64,000 nt of DNA from Paenibacillus macerans. GTDB lineage: Bacteria; Bacillota; Bacilli; Paenibacillales; Paenibacillaceae. Of the stretch, positions 8,648 through 17,288 are shown piece after piece. The notes beneath the pieces are model-generated. The model ran no database searches and was not told the origin of the DNA. It saw nothing but the letters and a program-made list of their open reading frames with translations. The stretch spans positions 299,306 through 363,305 of the forward strand of contig NZ_JAMBOE010000006.1 of the NCBI RefSeq assembly GCF_023715465.1. Direction: 5' to 3'. Positions within the stretch are counted from its first letter, which is position 1. Each line of letters opens with the position of its first letter. The position numbers were made by a program, and so were the translations under genes.

Positions 8648-9937
8648 GTGTCTCGAAAGAAGGCTGGGTTAAAACATGGGTATTCCGTTCTTGCAGTAAT
8701 GCTTTGTATGGCTTTGCTGTTCGGCTGTTCCAGCCAGGCAGCCCCCGAGGCTGAGCAGGCTTCAAATCCAATTACCTTCTGGTATGACAAAACCGGGGTA
8801 GCAGGCGAAGCCATTGAACAAACGATCAACAGCTTCAAGCAAGCTCACCCGGAGCTTCAGGTAAATTCCGTCTATGTGGCAGACTTGACCGTTGGCGGCG
8901 GGCAAAAGCTGCTGTCGGCGATTGCCGGAGGAACAGGTCCTGATGTCGTCTTCTTCGACCGCTTCCAGATTGCCTCCTGGGCCGAGCAGGATGCATTAAC
9001 CGACCTCACGGCACTCATGGAGCAGAATGGGGTTGATTCCAGCCGTTTCTATCCGGCTGCATGGAATGAAGTTGTTGTGGACGGCAAGATATTTGGGATG
9101 CCTGTAACCACCGACGGGCGCGTGCTGTTTTATAATAAGGATCACTTTAAGGAAGCGGGCCTGAACCCGGACAATCCCCCACGCACGATTGAAGAGCTGG
9201 AGCAAGCGGCGGCACAATTGGACGCCAAATCGGCAGACGGCAATCGTGCGGCCTTCGTTCCTTGGGCCGGACAGGGCAATTTCTACACATGGGGCTGGAC
9301 CTTCGGTGGCGAGTTTTACAATCCCGATACCGGAGAAGTCACAGCCAATGACCCGAACATTGTCGCTGCGATGCAATGGATTCAGGATTATGCCAACGCT
9401 CATGATGTGACAAAATTCAGCGCGATTACGAGCAACGCCCAGCTTGATCCGTTCGCCGCCGGTCAGATCAGTATGGAGGTGGGCAACAATCTGCTTGTAT
9501 CGACGATTAAGAACAATAACCCTGACTTGAATTACGGGGTAACTCCTATTCCTGCCCCCGCAGGGCTTGAATCTACGACATGGTCTGGCGGCTACAGCGT
9601 GGTGATCCCCCGGGGCGCGAAAAATGTGGAAGGCGGATTTGAGCTGGTGAAGTATTTTGCCGAAGACACAGCTCAGGAATTCATGGCGGGAGCTTATCTG
9701 TCCGTGGTACCTGAGGTGAACGAAAAGGTGTTTGCCGATGATCCGGTCAGCCAACAAATTTTGGGGTTGCTCGATATCGCACACTGGCGTCCGGTGATCT
9801 CTCAAGGACAGCTTCTGTGGAATGAGCTGCAAAGCGGCCTGGAGACGGCCTATAACAATAAAGCGAATCCCCGGGATATCCTGAACGATATTACCGCCAA
9901 GGTCAACGAGGCGCTAAAACAGGATCGGCAACATTAA
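8648..9937 (+). CDS. sugar ABC transporter substrate-binding lipoprotein
   Basis: A 429-aa family 1 extracellular solute-binding protein. It has a GTG start after AAAGGA and a lipoprotein signal peptide ending in the lipobox LLFGC, so it should be anchored to the outer face of the membrane by the acylated Cys. The body has the usual blocks: NPITFWYD, a Gly-rich GGTGPDVVFFDRFQIASWAE near residue 95, and GKIFGMPVTTDGRVLFYNKDHF. Two permease genes follow with 13- and 12-bp gaps and no ATPase gene is nearby, so a shared MsmK/UgpC-type ATPase probably powers the system. The substrate, a mono- or oligosaccharide, cannot be read from the sequence. Confidence 0.9.
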   Translation: MSRKKAGLKHGYSVLAVMLCMALLFGCSSQAAPEAEQASNPITFWYDKTGVAGEAIEQTINSFKQAHPELQVNSVYVADLTVGGGQKLLSAIAGGTGPDVVFFDRFQIASWAEQDALTDLTALMEQNGVDSSRFYPAAWNEVVVDGKIFGMPVTTDGRVLFYNKDHFKEAGLNPDNPPRTIEELEQAAAQLDAKSADGNRAAFVPWAGQGNFYTWGWTFGGEFYNPDTGEVTANDPNIVAAMQWIQDYANAHDVTKFSAITSNAQLDPFAAGQISMEVGNNLLVSTIKNNNPDLNYGVTPIPAPAGLESTTWSGGYSVVIPRGAKNVEGGFELVKYFAEDTAQEFMAGAYLSVVPEVNEKVFADDPVSQQILGLLDIAHWRPVISQGQLLWNELQSGLETAYNNKANPRDILNDITAKVNEALKQDRQH

Positions 9938-9950
9938 AGGGACGGAAAAG

Positions 9951-10835
9951 ATGACACGCTTCCTGAAGAAAAATGCCGCCGGCTGGTTTTTTGCTGCACC
10001 CTGGATCGCAGGCCTGCTGATTTTTTACCTTTACCCGCTGCTAAGCTCGATCTATTTAAGCTTCACCTCCTACAGCATTCTGAAACCCGGCAGTTTTGTC
10101 GGGCTTCAGAATTACCGCCAGCTTATGGCGGATAAGGTATTTTGGCAGTCGGTAGCCAACACGCTTTATTTTGCCGCTGCCTTTGTCCCGCTTAGCATCG
10201 TCAGCAGCCTGATCCTGGCTCTGCTTTTGAATATGAACATCAAAGGGAGGGCCATTTACCGAACGCTGTTCTTTCTGCCGACGCTTGTTCCGCTCATTGC
10301 CAAGGCGATCATTTGGACTTGGCTCTTGCATCCGCAATATGGTGCCATCAATAATGTGCTTGCGGCGTGGGGCATCGAAGGACCGGCATGGTTGAACGAC
10401 GAAAACTGGTCCAAGCCCACTCTCGTTCTGATCGAGCTATGGAGTGTCGGGCAGATTATGACCATCCTTCTTGCCGGGCTGCAGACGATTTCGCGGGATT
10501 ATTATGAAGCCGCCGAGGTTGATGGTGCCCGCTGGCACCGAAAGCTCTGGCATATTACACTGCCGCTGATGACTCCTGTTATTTTTTACAATCTGGTCAT
10601 GGGAATCGTTGGCGCGCTGCAGGTATTTTCCCTACCCTACAGCCTGACTGCCGGCAGCGGTTCGCCATCCCGCTCCTTGATGTTCTATGTCATGTATCTC
10701 TATGATAACGGCTTTCTGTATCTCAAAATGGGCTATGCCTCAGCCATGGCCTGGATTCTGTTTGTCATTACACTATTGCTGACGATAGTTATAACTGCTT
10801 CCTCTAGAAAATGGGTTCACTATCAAGGGGATTAA
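9951..10835 (+). CDS. sugar ABC transporter permease (LacF/MalF type)
   Basis: A 294-aa integral membrane protein with about six hydrophobic segments, starting GWFFAAPWIAGLLIFYLYPLLSS. The EAA loop that docks the ATPase is at about residues 185-210 (YYEAAEVDGARWHRKLWHI). It pairs with the second permease 12 bp downstream to form the channel for the upstream binding lipoprotein. The start is ATG 9951 after GGGACGG. Confidence 0.9.
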   Translation: MTRFLKKNAAGWFFAAPWIAGLLIFYLYPLLSSIYLSFTSYSILKPGSFVGLQNYRQLMADKVFWQSVANTLYFAAAFVPLSIVSSLILALLLNMNIKGRAIYRTLFFLPTLVPLIAKAIIWTWLLHPQYGAINNVLAAWGIEGPAWLNDENWSKPTLVLIELWSVGQIMTILLAGLQTISRDYYEAAEVDGARWHRKLWHITLPLMTPVIFYNLVMGIVGALQVFSLPYSLTAGSGSPSRSLMFYVMYLYDNGFLYLKMGYASAMAWILFVITLLLTIVITASSRKWVHYQGD

Positions 10836-10847
10836 AGGGGGGATTTC

Positions 10848-11684
10848 ATGAGCCACAACATTGGCAAGTTAATCCGGCGTGTCCCTGTCTATATCCTTCT
10901 GTGGAGCTGTCTGATCCTGTTTGTCGGGCCGTTTCTGTGGATTGTATCGACCTCCTTCAAACAGGATTCGCAGCTCTTTACGGATCCGTTAAACCTGCTG
11001 CCTCATCCGCTGGTTTGGTCGAATTATCCGGACGCGATAGAACGAAGTTCGTTCTGGAATCTGCTCAAGAATACCATTGTGGTCACCTCCTTCACCACGC
11101 TTGGTGTTGTCGTGACCTGTCCGCTGGTGGCCTACAGCCTGGCCAAGCTTCGCTGGAAGGGCCGGAGCGTGTTGTTCGCCGTTACCGTCAGCGTCATGAT
11201 GGTGCCGACCCAGGTTACCATGATTCCTGAATTTATTCTTTTTCACAAGCTGGGCTGGATCGGGACCATATTGCCTATCATTATTCAACCTGTCTTCGGG
11301 GTACCGGTTTATATATTCATGCTGCGCCAATTTTTTCTTGGACTGCCCACGGAACTTCAGGAAGCGGCACGCATCGATGGAGCAAGCGAGCTGCGAATCT
11401 ATGCACAGATTATGCTTCGCGCCGCGTTGCCTGCCGTGCTGTCCGCCGGTTTGTTCCAATTCATGAGCAGCTGGAATGACTTTCTCGGCCCGTTGCTGTA
11501 CCTGAATGATCCCGCGCAATATACACTCTCGCTGGGACTGCAGCAATTCCAGAGCGACGAAACCATGGAATGGAGCCTGCTGATGGCGGCCTCTATTTGT
11601 ATGACGCTTCCGCTTGTCGTGCTTTATTTCTTGCTGCAAAAGACCTTTATTCAAGGAATTACGTTCACTGGGATTAAAGGTTAG
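10848..11684 (+). CDS. sugar ABC transporter permease (LacG/MalG type)
   Basis: A 278-aa membrane protein with about six transmembrane segments and the EAA loop ELQEAARIDGASELRIY near residues 175-190. The C-terminus IQGITFTGIKG is the usual end of MalG-like permeases. The start is ATG 10848 after AAAGGGGGGATTTC. It is the partner of the preceding permease. Confidence 0.9.
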   Translation: MSHNIGKLIRRVPVYILLWSCLILFVGPFLWIVSTSFKQDSQLFTDPLNLLPHPLVWSNYPDAIERSSFWNLLKNTIVVTSFTTLGVVVTCPLVAYSLAKLRWKGRSVLFAVTVSVMMVPTQVTMIPEFILFHKLGWIGTILPIIIQPVFGVPVYIFMLRQFFLGLPTELQEAARIDGASELRIYAQIMLRAALPAVLSAGLFQFMSSWNDFLGPLLYLNDPAQYTLSLGLQQFQSDETMEWSLLMAASICMTLPLVVLYFLLQKTFIQGITFTGIKG

Positions 11685-11722
11685 CCGCACCAAAAGACCA
11701 TACGGAACAGGAGGAATCGCCG

Positions 11723-12880
11723 GTGAGAGCGCTGCAGCTCAAGAACAGTAATCTTCTCTATCTGCAAATGGCGGAAGAAATTATGGAGATCATCCGGGAA
11801 CGGAACATTCAGCCCCATGAACCTGTTCCTTCGGAGGGTGAGCTTGCGAGACAATTTGGCGTCAGCCGGATGACCAGCAAGTTGGCCTTGAACCAGCTTG
11901 CCGAACAGGGCATCGTCTACAGACTGCCAAGAAGGGGGACCTTCCTGGCGGAATCCCCCGCCGTGGATCGCCAGGATCACCCTGCGGGGAAATCCCGCTC
12001 TTTTGCGGCCGTTCCTCCGCCGCCGGAGCAGAGCAGCCGCAAAATTGCCATCGTCCTGCCTCATTTGTCCGACTATACTTCGCGGATATTAACATCCGTT
12101 GATCGGGAAGCCAGAAAGCACGGCTGCGAAATCATGTTCCGAATGAGCTGCGGCAGAGAAGACGAGGATCAATGCCTGAGTGAGTTGACCGCAGGCGGCA
12201 TTGACGGCATCATTTTGTTTCCGCAAGGTCGTAAAACGTGCAGCGACCAGGTGCTGAAGCTGAAGCTGGACAAATTTCCACTCGTCATTATCGACCGGAT
12301 TTTCCGTGAAATTCAGATTGACTGTGTTCATCATGATCATTTTAAAGGCTCGTATATGATGGCCAGGTATTTGATAGACAAAGGCCATCGGCACATCGGT
12401 TATATCACCACCCCTCCCAGCGGCGTCACAAGCCTGGAGGACCGCTATCAGGGATACATCCAGGCCCTGCTGGACCATGGCATAGCCGTCAATCACAGCC
12501 AGTTGTTGATCCGCAGCGAGGAGTGCGACCTCATGCAGCTCAAAAAGCTGCTTCCCGAACAGGTGGATTTCCTTCGGAACAATCCCCGGATGACAGCGGT
12601 GATGTGCGGAGATGATCACATCGCGGGTTCCGCCATGTACACAGCACTGCAGCTTGGCATCTCCGTGCCGGAGCAATTGTCCGTCGTCGGCTTCAGTGAT
12701 CAGTATTTGTCTCCCCTGCTTCCGGTTCCGATGACAACCGTCAGGCAGCCAACGACTCAATTGGCCCAGTCGGCGTTTCATCTGCTGATGAAACGGATGA
12801 ACAATTCTATGGAAAAGCAGCTAACGATCAAAATTGAAACAACAATCACAGAACGGGAGTCAGTGAAATCGCTCATCTGA
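11723..12880 (+). CDS. GntR-LacI hybrid transcriptional repressor (AraR-like)
   Basis: A 385-aa regulator with a GTG start 9 nt after AGGAGGAA. Residues 1-75 form a GntR winged helix-turn-helix (MAEEIMEIIRERNIQP, PSEGELARQFGVSRMTSKLAL, GIVYRLPRRGTFL). From about residue 105 there is a LacI-type periplasmic-binding fold (IAIVLPHLSDYTSRIL, DGIILFPQG, RHIGYITTPPSGVTSLEDRY, AVMCGDDHIAGSAMY). This layout is that of B. subtilis AraR, which binds DNA as a dimer and is released by sugar. Lying between the transporter genes and the hydrolase gene of the operon, it most likely controls that operon. Confidence 0.85.
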   Translation: MRALQLKNSNLLYLQMAEEIMEIIRERNIQPHEPVPSEGELARQFGVSRMTSKLALNQLAEQGIVYRLPRRGTFLAESPAVDRQDHPAGKSRSFAAVPPPPEQSSRKIAIVLPHLSDYTSRILTSVDREARKHGCEIMFRMSCGREDEDQCLSELTAGGIDGIILFPQGRKTCSDQVLKLKLDKFPLVIIDRIFREIQIDCVHHDHFKGSYMMARYLIDKGHRHIGYITTPPSGVTSLEDRYQGYIQALLDHGIAVNHSQLLIRSEECDLMQLKKLLPEQVDFLRNNPRMTAVMCGDDHIAGSAMYTALQLGISVPEQLSVVGFSDQYLSPLLPVPMTTVRQPTTQLAQSAFHLLMKRMNNSMEKQLTIKIETTITERESVKSLI

Positions 12881-12918
12881 TTCTTTCGGAATAAACGCTA
12901 TCGGAGGTTCTATTTTTA

Positions 12919-13737
12919 ATGAAAATCCATTTTCTTGGAACAGCGGCGGCGGAGGGATATCCCAACGCGTTCTGCCGCTGCGGACACTGCCAAAAAGCGC
13001 GCGAGCTTGGAGGAAAAAACATCCGTACACGCAGCTCGGCGATTATTGACGATATTATAAAATTCGATTACTCTCCGGATTCCTATATGCAGGCGCTCAG
13101 AGATCAGGTTGATATGGGAGCCATTCAGCATTTGCTTGTGACCCATACGCACACCGACCATTACAATCCATATGACATGGACAGCCGGACGCCGGGCATC
13201 GCCCACGGAATTGATCATTTGCTTAATATTTGCGGCAATGATGCTGTCATGCATAAGAGCCGAATCGCTATCGGCCGCTTTGTCGGGCAACGATTTGCGC
13301 TGCATCTCATGCGGCCGTTCCGCACCATAGTTCTTGGAGATACGACGATCACACCGCTGCCTGCGGATCATGATCCCCTTGAAACCTGCCTGCTGTACTG
13401 CGTGGAGAGAAATCAGAAAAAACTGCTGTATGGGCATGATACCGGCTGGCTGCCTGAGGATACCTGGTCGTGGCTCCAGGGCCGCCAGTTGGATTTTGCC
13501 ATCCTTGACTGTACCAGCGCTTACACCGGTAACACACGGGACCGCAATCACATGGGAGTAGAAACCATTCTGGAGACGCAGAAGAGGTTCCGGGCCGAAA
13601 ACATCCTGAGAACGGAGGGCCGCCTGGCTGTGACCCATTTCAGCCATAACTCAGGACTTACACACGAGGATCTGGAAGACATCTTCCGTCCGGCGGGCAT
13701 TGAGCCTGCCTATGACGGATGGGTGACTTATATTTGA
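12919..13737 (+). CDS. MBL-fold metallohydrolase, PhnP-like
   Basis: A 272-aa metallo-beta-lactamase-fold hydrolase starting at ATG after GGAGGTTC. The zinc motif HTHTDH is at residues 76-81. Further ligand candidates are in LPADHDP, YGHDTGW and HFSHNSG. An N-terminal CRCGHC cluster (residues 19-24) resembles the structural zinc knuckle of PhnP, the phosphoribosyl cyclic phosphodiesterase. There are no phn genes here: the gene ends a sugar ABC operon, so its substrate is probably a cyclic phosphate or phosphodiester linked to the imported sugar, which is inference. The second sugar ABC operon also ends with an MBL-fold gene, of a different subfamily. Confidence 0.8.
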   Translation: MKIHFLGTAAAEGYPNAFCRCGHCQKARELGGKNIRTRSSAIIDDIIKFDYSPDSYMQALRDQVDMGAIQHLLVTHTHTDHYNPYDMDSRTPGIAHGIDHLLNICGNDAVMHKSRIAIGRFVGQRFALHLMRPFRTIVLGDTTITPLPADHDPLETCLLYCVERNQKKLLYGHDTGWLPEDTWSWLQGRQLDFAILDCTSAYTGNTRDRNHMGVETILETQKRFRAENILRTEGRLAVTHFSHNSGLTHEDLEDIFRPAGIEPAYDGWVTYI

Positions 13738-13819
13738 CGAGGTTACAATAAACCCACCTTGGCTATGCGAAGCTCAAAAATCCTTTATTTGCGCGCCGCT
13801 CCGCCCGCCGGAAGGCCCA

Positions 13820-13887
13820 CACCTCCCGGAATTTGACCATCGGAACCAGCTTTATTGGCTCCAAGGCAAATTCCGGGAGGTGTTTTT
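13820..13887 (+). terminator. long-stem terminator after sugar operon 1
   Basis: A perfect 15-bp stem, CACCTCCCGGAATTT (13820-13834) with AAATTCCGGGAGGTG (13868-13882), has a 33-nt loop and is followed by six T. It separates the two sugar operons. Confidence 0.8.
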
Positions 13888-14003
13888 TGGTATTGAACAA
13901 GATTTAACAATGGATTGACGTCCGGATAATACAGATCGCTTATGATGAAATGCTGGTCTGCTGAAAGGACTGGCGAGTTTTAAGGAGGGAGGGCTGTGAT
14001 GCG

Positions 14004-14903
14004 ATGAATTGGCGGCCGACTGTACAAAACACGTTGAAAGCACTGCTATACTTGCTGCCCGCTTTTGCGGTCATCGGGGTATTTACGGTGTATCCGCTGT
14101 TCAAGTCGCTGGAGCTCAGCTTTTTTACGGAGTACGACTATTTTAAGGAAATCGTTTACGCCACGGGATGGGGCAATTATGCTGCAGTGCTGCATGATCC
14201 CGATTTTTGGCTGGCCATGCACAACACGCTGGTGTTCGTTGTCGGGGTCGTGCCCGTGTCGGTGGCGCTTTCCCTGCTGATCGCGCTGATGCTGAATGCT
14301 AACATCCGGTTTCGCGGCTTGTTCCGGACCGTCTATTTTTTGCCGTATGTTACTTCGCTGGTGGCTGTTGCCGTCGTTTGGCAGTGGATTTACCACCGGG
14401 ATTACGGCATTCTCAATTACTTTCTTGGCTGGCTGGGTATCGATCCCGTTTCGTGGCTGAACACGCAGCAGCTTTCGATCCCGGCGCTTGTGCTGATGTC
14501 CATCTGGAAAAGCCTCGGCTACAACATCATCATTTTTCTGGCAGGGCTGCAAATGATCGACAAGCAATACGAGCAGGCTGCCAGCGTCGACGGGGCGAAT
14601 TACGGGCGCAGGCTGTGGCATATCGTTCTACCGCTGCTTTCGCCGACTACTTTTTTTGTCACCGTCGTTTCGGCGATTTCATCGTTTAAGGTGTTTGACG
14701 AGGTGTACGCCCTGTTCGGCGGCGGAGGCGGGAAGGCAGGGCCGTCCGACAGCGCGCTGACGATCGTGTTTTACGTATTTCGCAAGTTTTACGCCGAATG
14801 GGATTTTGGCACGGCTGCCGCGGCTTCCTATTTGATGTTTATCGTCATAGCTCTCATTACGGCACTGCAATTTTATATTGGCAAAAAGAAGGTGCATTAC
14901 TGA
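14004..14903 (+). CDS. sugar ABC transporter permease (operon 2, LacF type)
   Basis: A 299-aa membrane protein with about six transmembrane segments and the EAA loop QYEQAASVDGANYGRRLWHI near residues 190-210. The start ATG 14004 follows AAGGAGGGAGGGCTGTG with slightly long spacing. It is the first gene of the second ABC uptake operon. Its stop overlaps the next start (TGATG), so the two permeases are translationally coupled. A TTGACG (13915) and TATGAT (13941) pair upstream has a 20-bp spacer, so I do not call it a firm promoter. Confidence 0.9.
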   Translation: MNWRPTVQNTLKALLYLLPAFAVIGVFTVYPLFKSLELSFFTEYDYFKEIVYATGWGNYAAVLHDPDFWLAMHNTLVFVVGVVPVSVALSLLIALMLNANIRFRGLFRTVYFLPYVTSLVAVAVVWQWIYHRDYGILNYFLGWLGIDPVSWLNTQQLSIPALVLMSIWKSLGYNIIIFLAGLQMIDKQYEQAASVDGANYGRRLWHIVLPLLSPTTFFVTVVSAISSFKVFDEVYALFGGGGGKAGPSDSALTIVFYVFRKFYAEWDFGTAAAASYLMFIVIALITALQFYIGKKKVHY

Positions 14904-15757
14904 TGGGCCAAAAAAGGCATTTCCTCCCGCAAGGGGCGATCCGTGCGGCCGGGCGCGCCTTGATCTACACGGTGCTGATCGTGGGCGGCCTGACAATGAT
15001 TTTGCCTTTTTACTGGATGATCACAACGTCCCTTAAGACGCCGGATGAAGTGGTGATGATGCCGCCCCAATGGATTCCGGGGAGTTGGAAGTGGGATAAT
15101 TACCGGATCGCCTGGGAGGCGGCTCCCTTTGGCCGTTATTTGCTTAACAGTATCATCGTGACGCTGCTGAGCACCCTTGGCGAATTGATCACGTCGATCC
15201 TGGCTGCCTTTGCTTTTGCGCGGCTTCGCTTTTACGGCCGGAAACTGCTGTTTTTTCTGCTGCTCGCGACCATGATGATTCCCGGTGAAATCCTGCTGGC
15301 GCCGAACTTCGTGACCTTGACCGAACTCGGCTGGATCGACCGTTACGAAGCGCTGATCGTTCCTTGGACGGCCAATGCGTTTGCCATCTTTTTGTTCCGG
15401 CAGTATTTTCTCGGCATCCCGGACGAATTGTACGCGGCGGCCCGGATCGACGGCAGCGGCGATTTCCGTTATTTATGGCGCATCATGATGCCGTTGTCCA
15501 CGCCGGTGATCATCACCAGCGCGCTGATCAAAGTGATCGGTAGTTGGAATGCGTTCCTGTGGCCGCTGATCGTCACGAACTCGGCGGAAATGCGCACCCT
15601 GCCAGTTGGCTTAACCGCATTTGTCTACGACACCGGAAAAAACTACGAGCTGTTGATGGCCGCTTCGTCGATGATCATCCTGCCGATGATCGTGCTGTAT
15701 CTGGTGATGCAGAAACATGTGGTCGAAGGCATTGCCCGTACCGGAATCAAGGGCTAA
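14903..15757 (+). CDS. sugar ABC transporter permease (operon 2, LacG/MalG type)
   Basis: A 284-aa membrane protein. ATG 14903 is chosen because it overlaps the TGA of the upstream permease and gives the normal family N-terminus (TVLIVGGLTMILPFYWMITT). The open frame runs about 35 codons further upstream, inside the previous gene. The EAA loop is ELYAAARIDGSGDFRYLW, and it ends with VVEGIARTGIKG like other MalG proteins. Confidence 0.9.
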   Translation: MGQKRHFLPQGAIRAAGRALIYTVLIVGGLTMILPFYWMITTSLKTPDEVVMMPPQWIPGSWKWDNYRIAWEAAPFGRYLLNSIIVTLLSTLGELITSILAAFAFARLRFYGRKLLFFLLLATMMIPGEILLAPNFVTLTELGWIDRYEALIVPWTANAFAIFLFRQYFLGIPDELYAAARIDGSGDFRYLWRIMMPLSTPVIITSALIKVIGSWNAFLWPLIVTNSAEMRTLPVGLTAFVYDTGKNYELLMAASSMIILPMIVLYLVMQKHVVEGIARTGIKG

Positions 15758-15872
15758 GCGAGAATCCTTTAAAGGTGGTGATGGCCGGGAACAGTTTTTG
15801 AAGAGATTACCAGGTGACGATGTCGGAACAAACGCTGTTAATCGTTCAAAAAAAGAAAGTGAGGGAAAACGC

Positions 15873-17273
15873 ATGTTGCGAAAAAAGGGAATTGTAGTCC
15901 TCATGCTGCTTTGTTTGATCATGCTGGCCGTTACGGCCTGCGGCGGGGGAGCCGGACAGGCGAACTCGGGCAATGCCGGGAAAAATCAGACCGCAGGTGC
16001 AACTAATGCCGGAGCCGGCGGGAATGCGGCAGGCGGGGCGGAGGGGAGCACTGAAGCCGGTCCCGGTTCCATTACGATCGACCAGCCAGTAACGATCGAG
16101 TTCTGGCATGCGATGTCCGGGCATCTGGAAGAGGTGCTGCAGCAGTTGGCGGACGAATTCCACAACCAGAACCCGAATATTACGGTTAAGCTGGTGGCCC
16201 AAGGCAGTTATGACGATCTGTCGCAGAAACTGATGGCCGCAGCGAAAGCGAAAACTTCGCCCACGATGTCACAGGCTTATTCCAATTGGCAGACCGAATA
16301 CGTGGCGAACGATCTGATTGAAGACCTGACGCCATATATCAATGATGCCAAAGTAGGCCTGAGCGCCGAGGACCAGGCCGATATCGTCAAAGCTTTTATG
16401 GACGACAACGCCTGGGACGGGAAAACGTACGGCCTGCCTTTTAACAAAAGTACGGAAGTGCTGTACTACAATCAGGACTATTTGGAGAAATTCGGGCTGG
16501 ATGTTCCGGCAACCTGGGATGAGCTGAAAACGGCGGCGGCCAAGCTGACGACCAACATCAACGGTAAAAAAGTCGTCGGCATCGGTTTTGAAAACTCGGT
16601 ATCCGGCAATTTGGCCACTTATGTAAAACAGGCGGGCGGCGAGTACGTGACCGGGGACGGCAAAGTCGCGTTCAATTCGCCGGAAGGCGAAAAAGCGCTC
16701 GGTTTTCTGTACGACTTGATCGTTACGACCAAAACGGGGCGTTTGGCCGGAGAAGACGGTTATATGTCCGATCCTTTTGGGCGCGGGGATGTAGCGATGT
16801 ATATCGGTTCTTCCGCCGGTACCTCTTTTGTCGACAGCGCGGTAAGCGGCAAATTCAAATGGTCGACCGCAACGTTGCCGAAGGATAAGGCGGCGGCTTC
16901 CCCGTTTCAAGGCACGAACGTGATTGTTTTCCAGAACGCCACACCGGAGCAGAAACTCGCAGCCTGGGAGTTCGGGAAATTTCTGATTTCCAAGGAAGCG
17001 ACGATCCAGTGGGCCAAGGAAACCGGATACGTGCCGGTGCGAGGTTCGGCGCTGGAAGACAGCGAGTGGACGGCATTCATCGCGGAGCATCCTGAGCAAA
17101 AAGCGGCATCGCAGCAATTTGACTCCGCCTTTGGCGAACCGCATCTGGACGGCTACAACAAATTGCGTACCGATGTATCGAAGCAAATCGACGAGGTGCT
17201 GCACGGACAGAAATCGGTACAAGAAGGGCTGGCGAGCGCCGAGCAAGCCGCGCTGGATAGCTTGAAGCCGTAA
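15873..17273 (+). CDS. sugar ABC transporter substrate-binding lipoprotein (operon 2)
   Basis: A 466-aa family 1 solute-binding protein. ATG 15873 is chosen: GTGAGGGA precedes it and the product then begins with a lipoprotein signal peptide ending in the lipobox VTAC, followed by a long Gly/Ala/Asn-rich tether. The open frame extends upstream to 15717 without support. Typical blocks are TIEFWHAMSGHLEEVLQQLA, YGLPFNKSTEVLYYNQDYL and FEFGK-like C-terminal helices. Glycerol-3-phosphate-binding proteins (UgpB) share the pattern EFWHAM and PFNKSTEVLYYN, so glycerophosphodiester or glycerol-3-phosphate uptake is possible; this is suggestive only. The gene lies after the permeases rather than before them, unlike operon 1. 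Confidence 0.88.
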   Translation: MLRKKGIVVLMLLCLIMLAVTACGGGAGQANSGNAGKNQTAGATNAGAGGNAAGGAEGSTEAGPGSITIDQPVTIEFWHAMSGHLEEVLQQLADEFHNQNPNITVKLVAQGSYDDLSQKLMAAAKAKTSPTMSQAYSNWQTEYVANDLIEDLTPYINDAKVGLSAEDQADIVKAFMDDNAWDGKTYGLPFNKSTEVLYYNQDYLEKFGLDVPATWDELKTAAAKLTTNINGKKVVGIGFENSVSGNLATYVKQAGGEYVTGDGKVAFNSPEGEKALGFLYDLIVTTKTGRLAGEDGYMSDPFGRGDVAMYIGSSAGTSFVDSAVSGKFKWSTATLPKDKAAASPFQGTNVIVFQNATPEQKLAAWEFGKFLISKEATIQWAKETGYVPVRGSALEDSEWTAFIAEHPEQKAASQQFDSAFGEPHLDGYNKLRTDVSKQIDEVLHGQKSVQEGLASAEQAALDSLKP

Positions 17274-17288
17274 TGGAGGTGTTTTGTC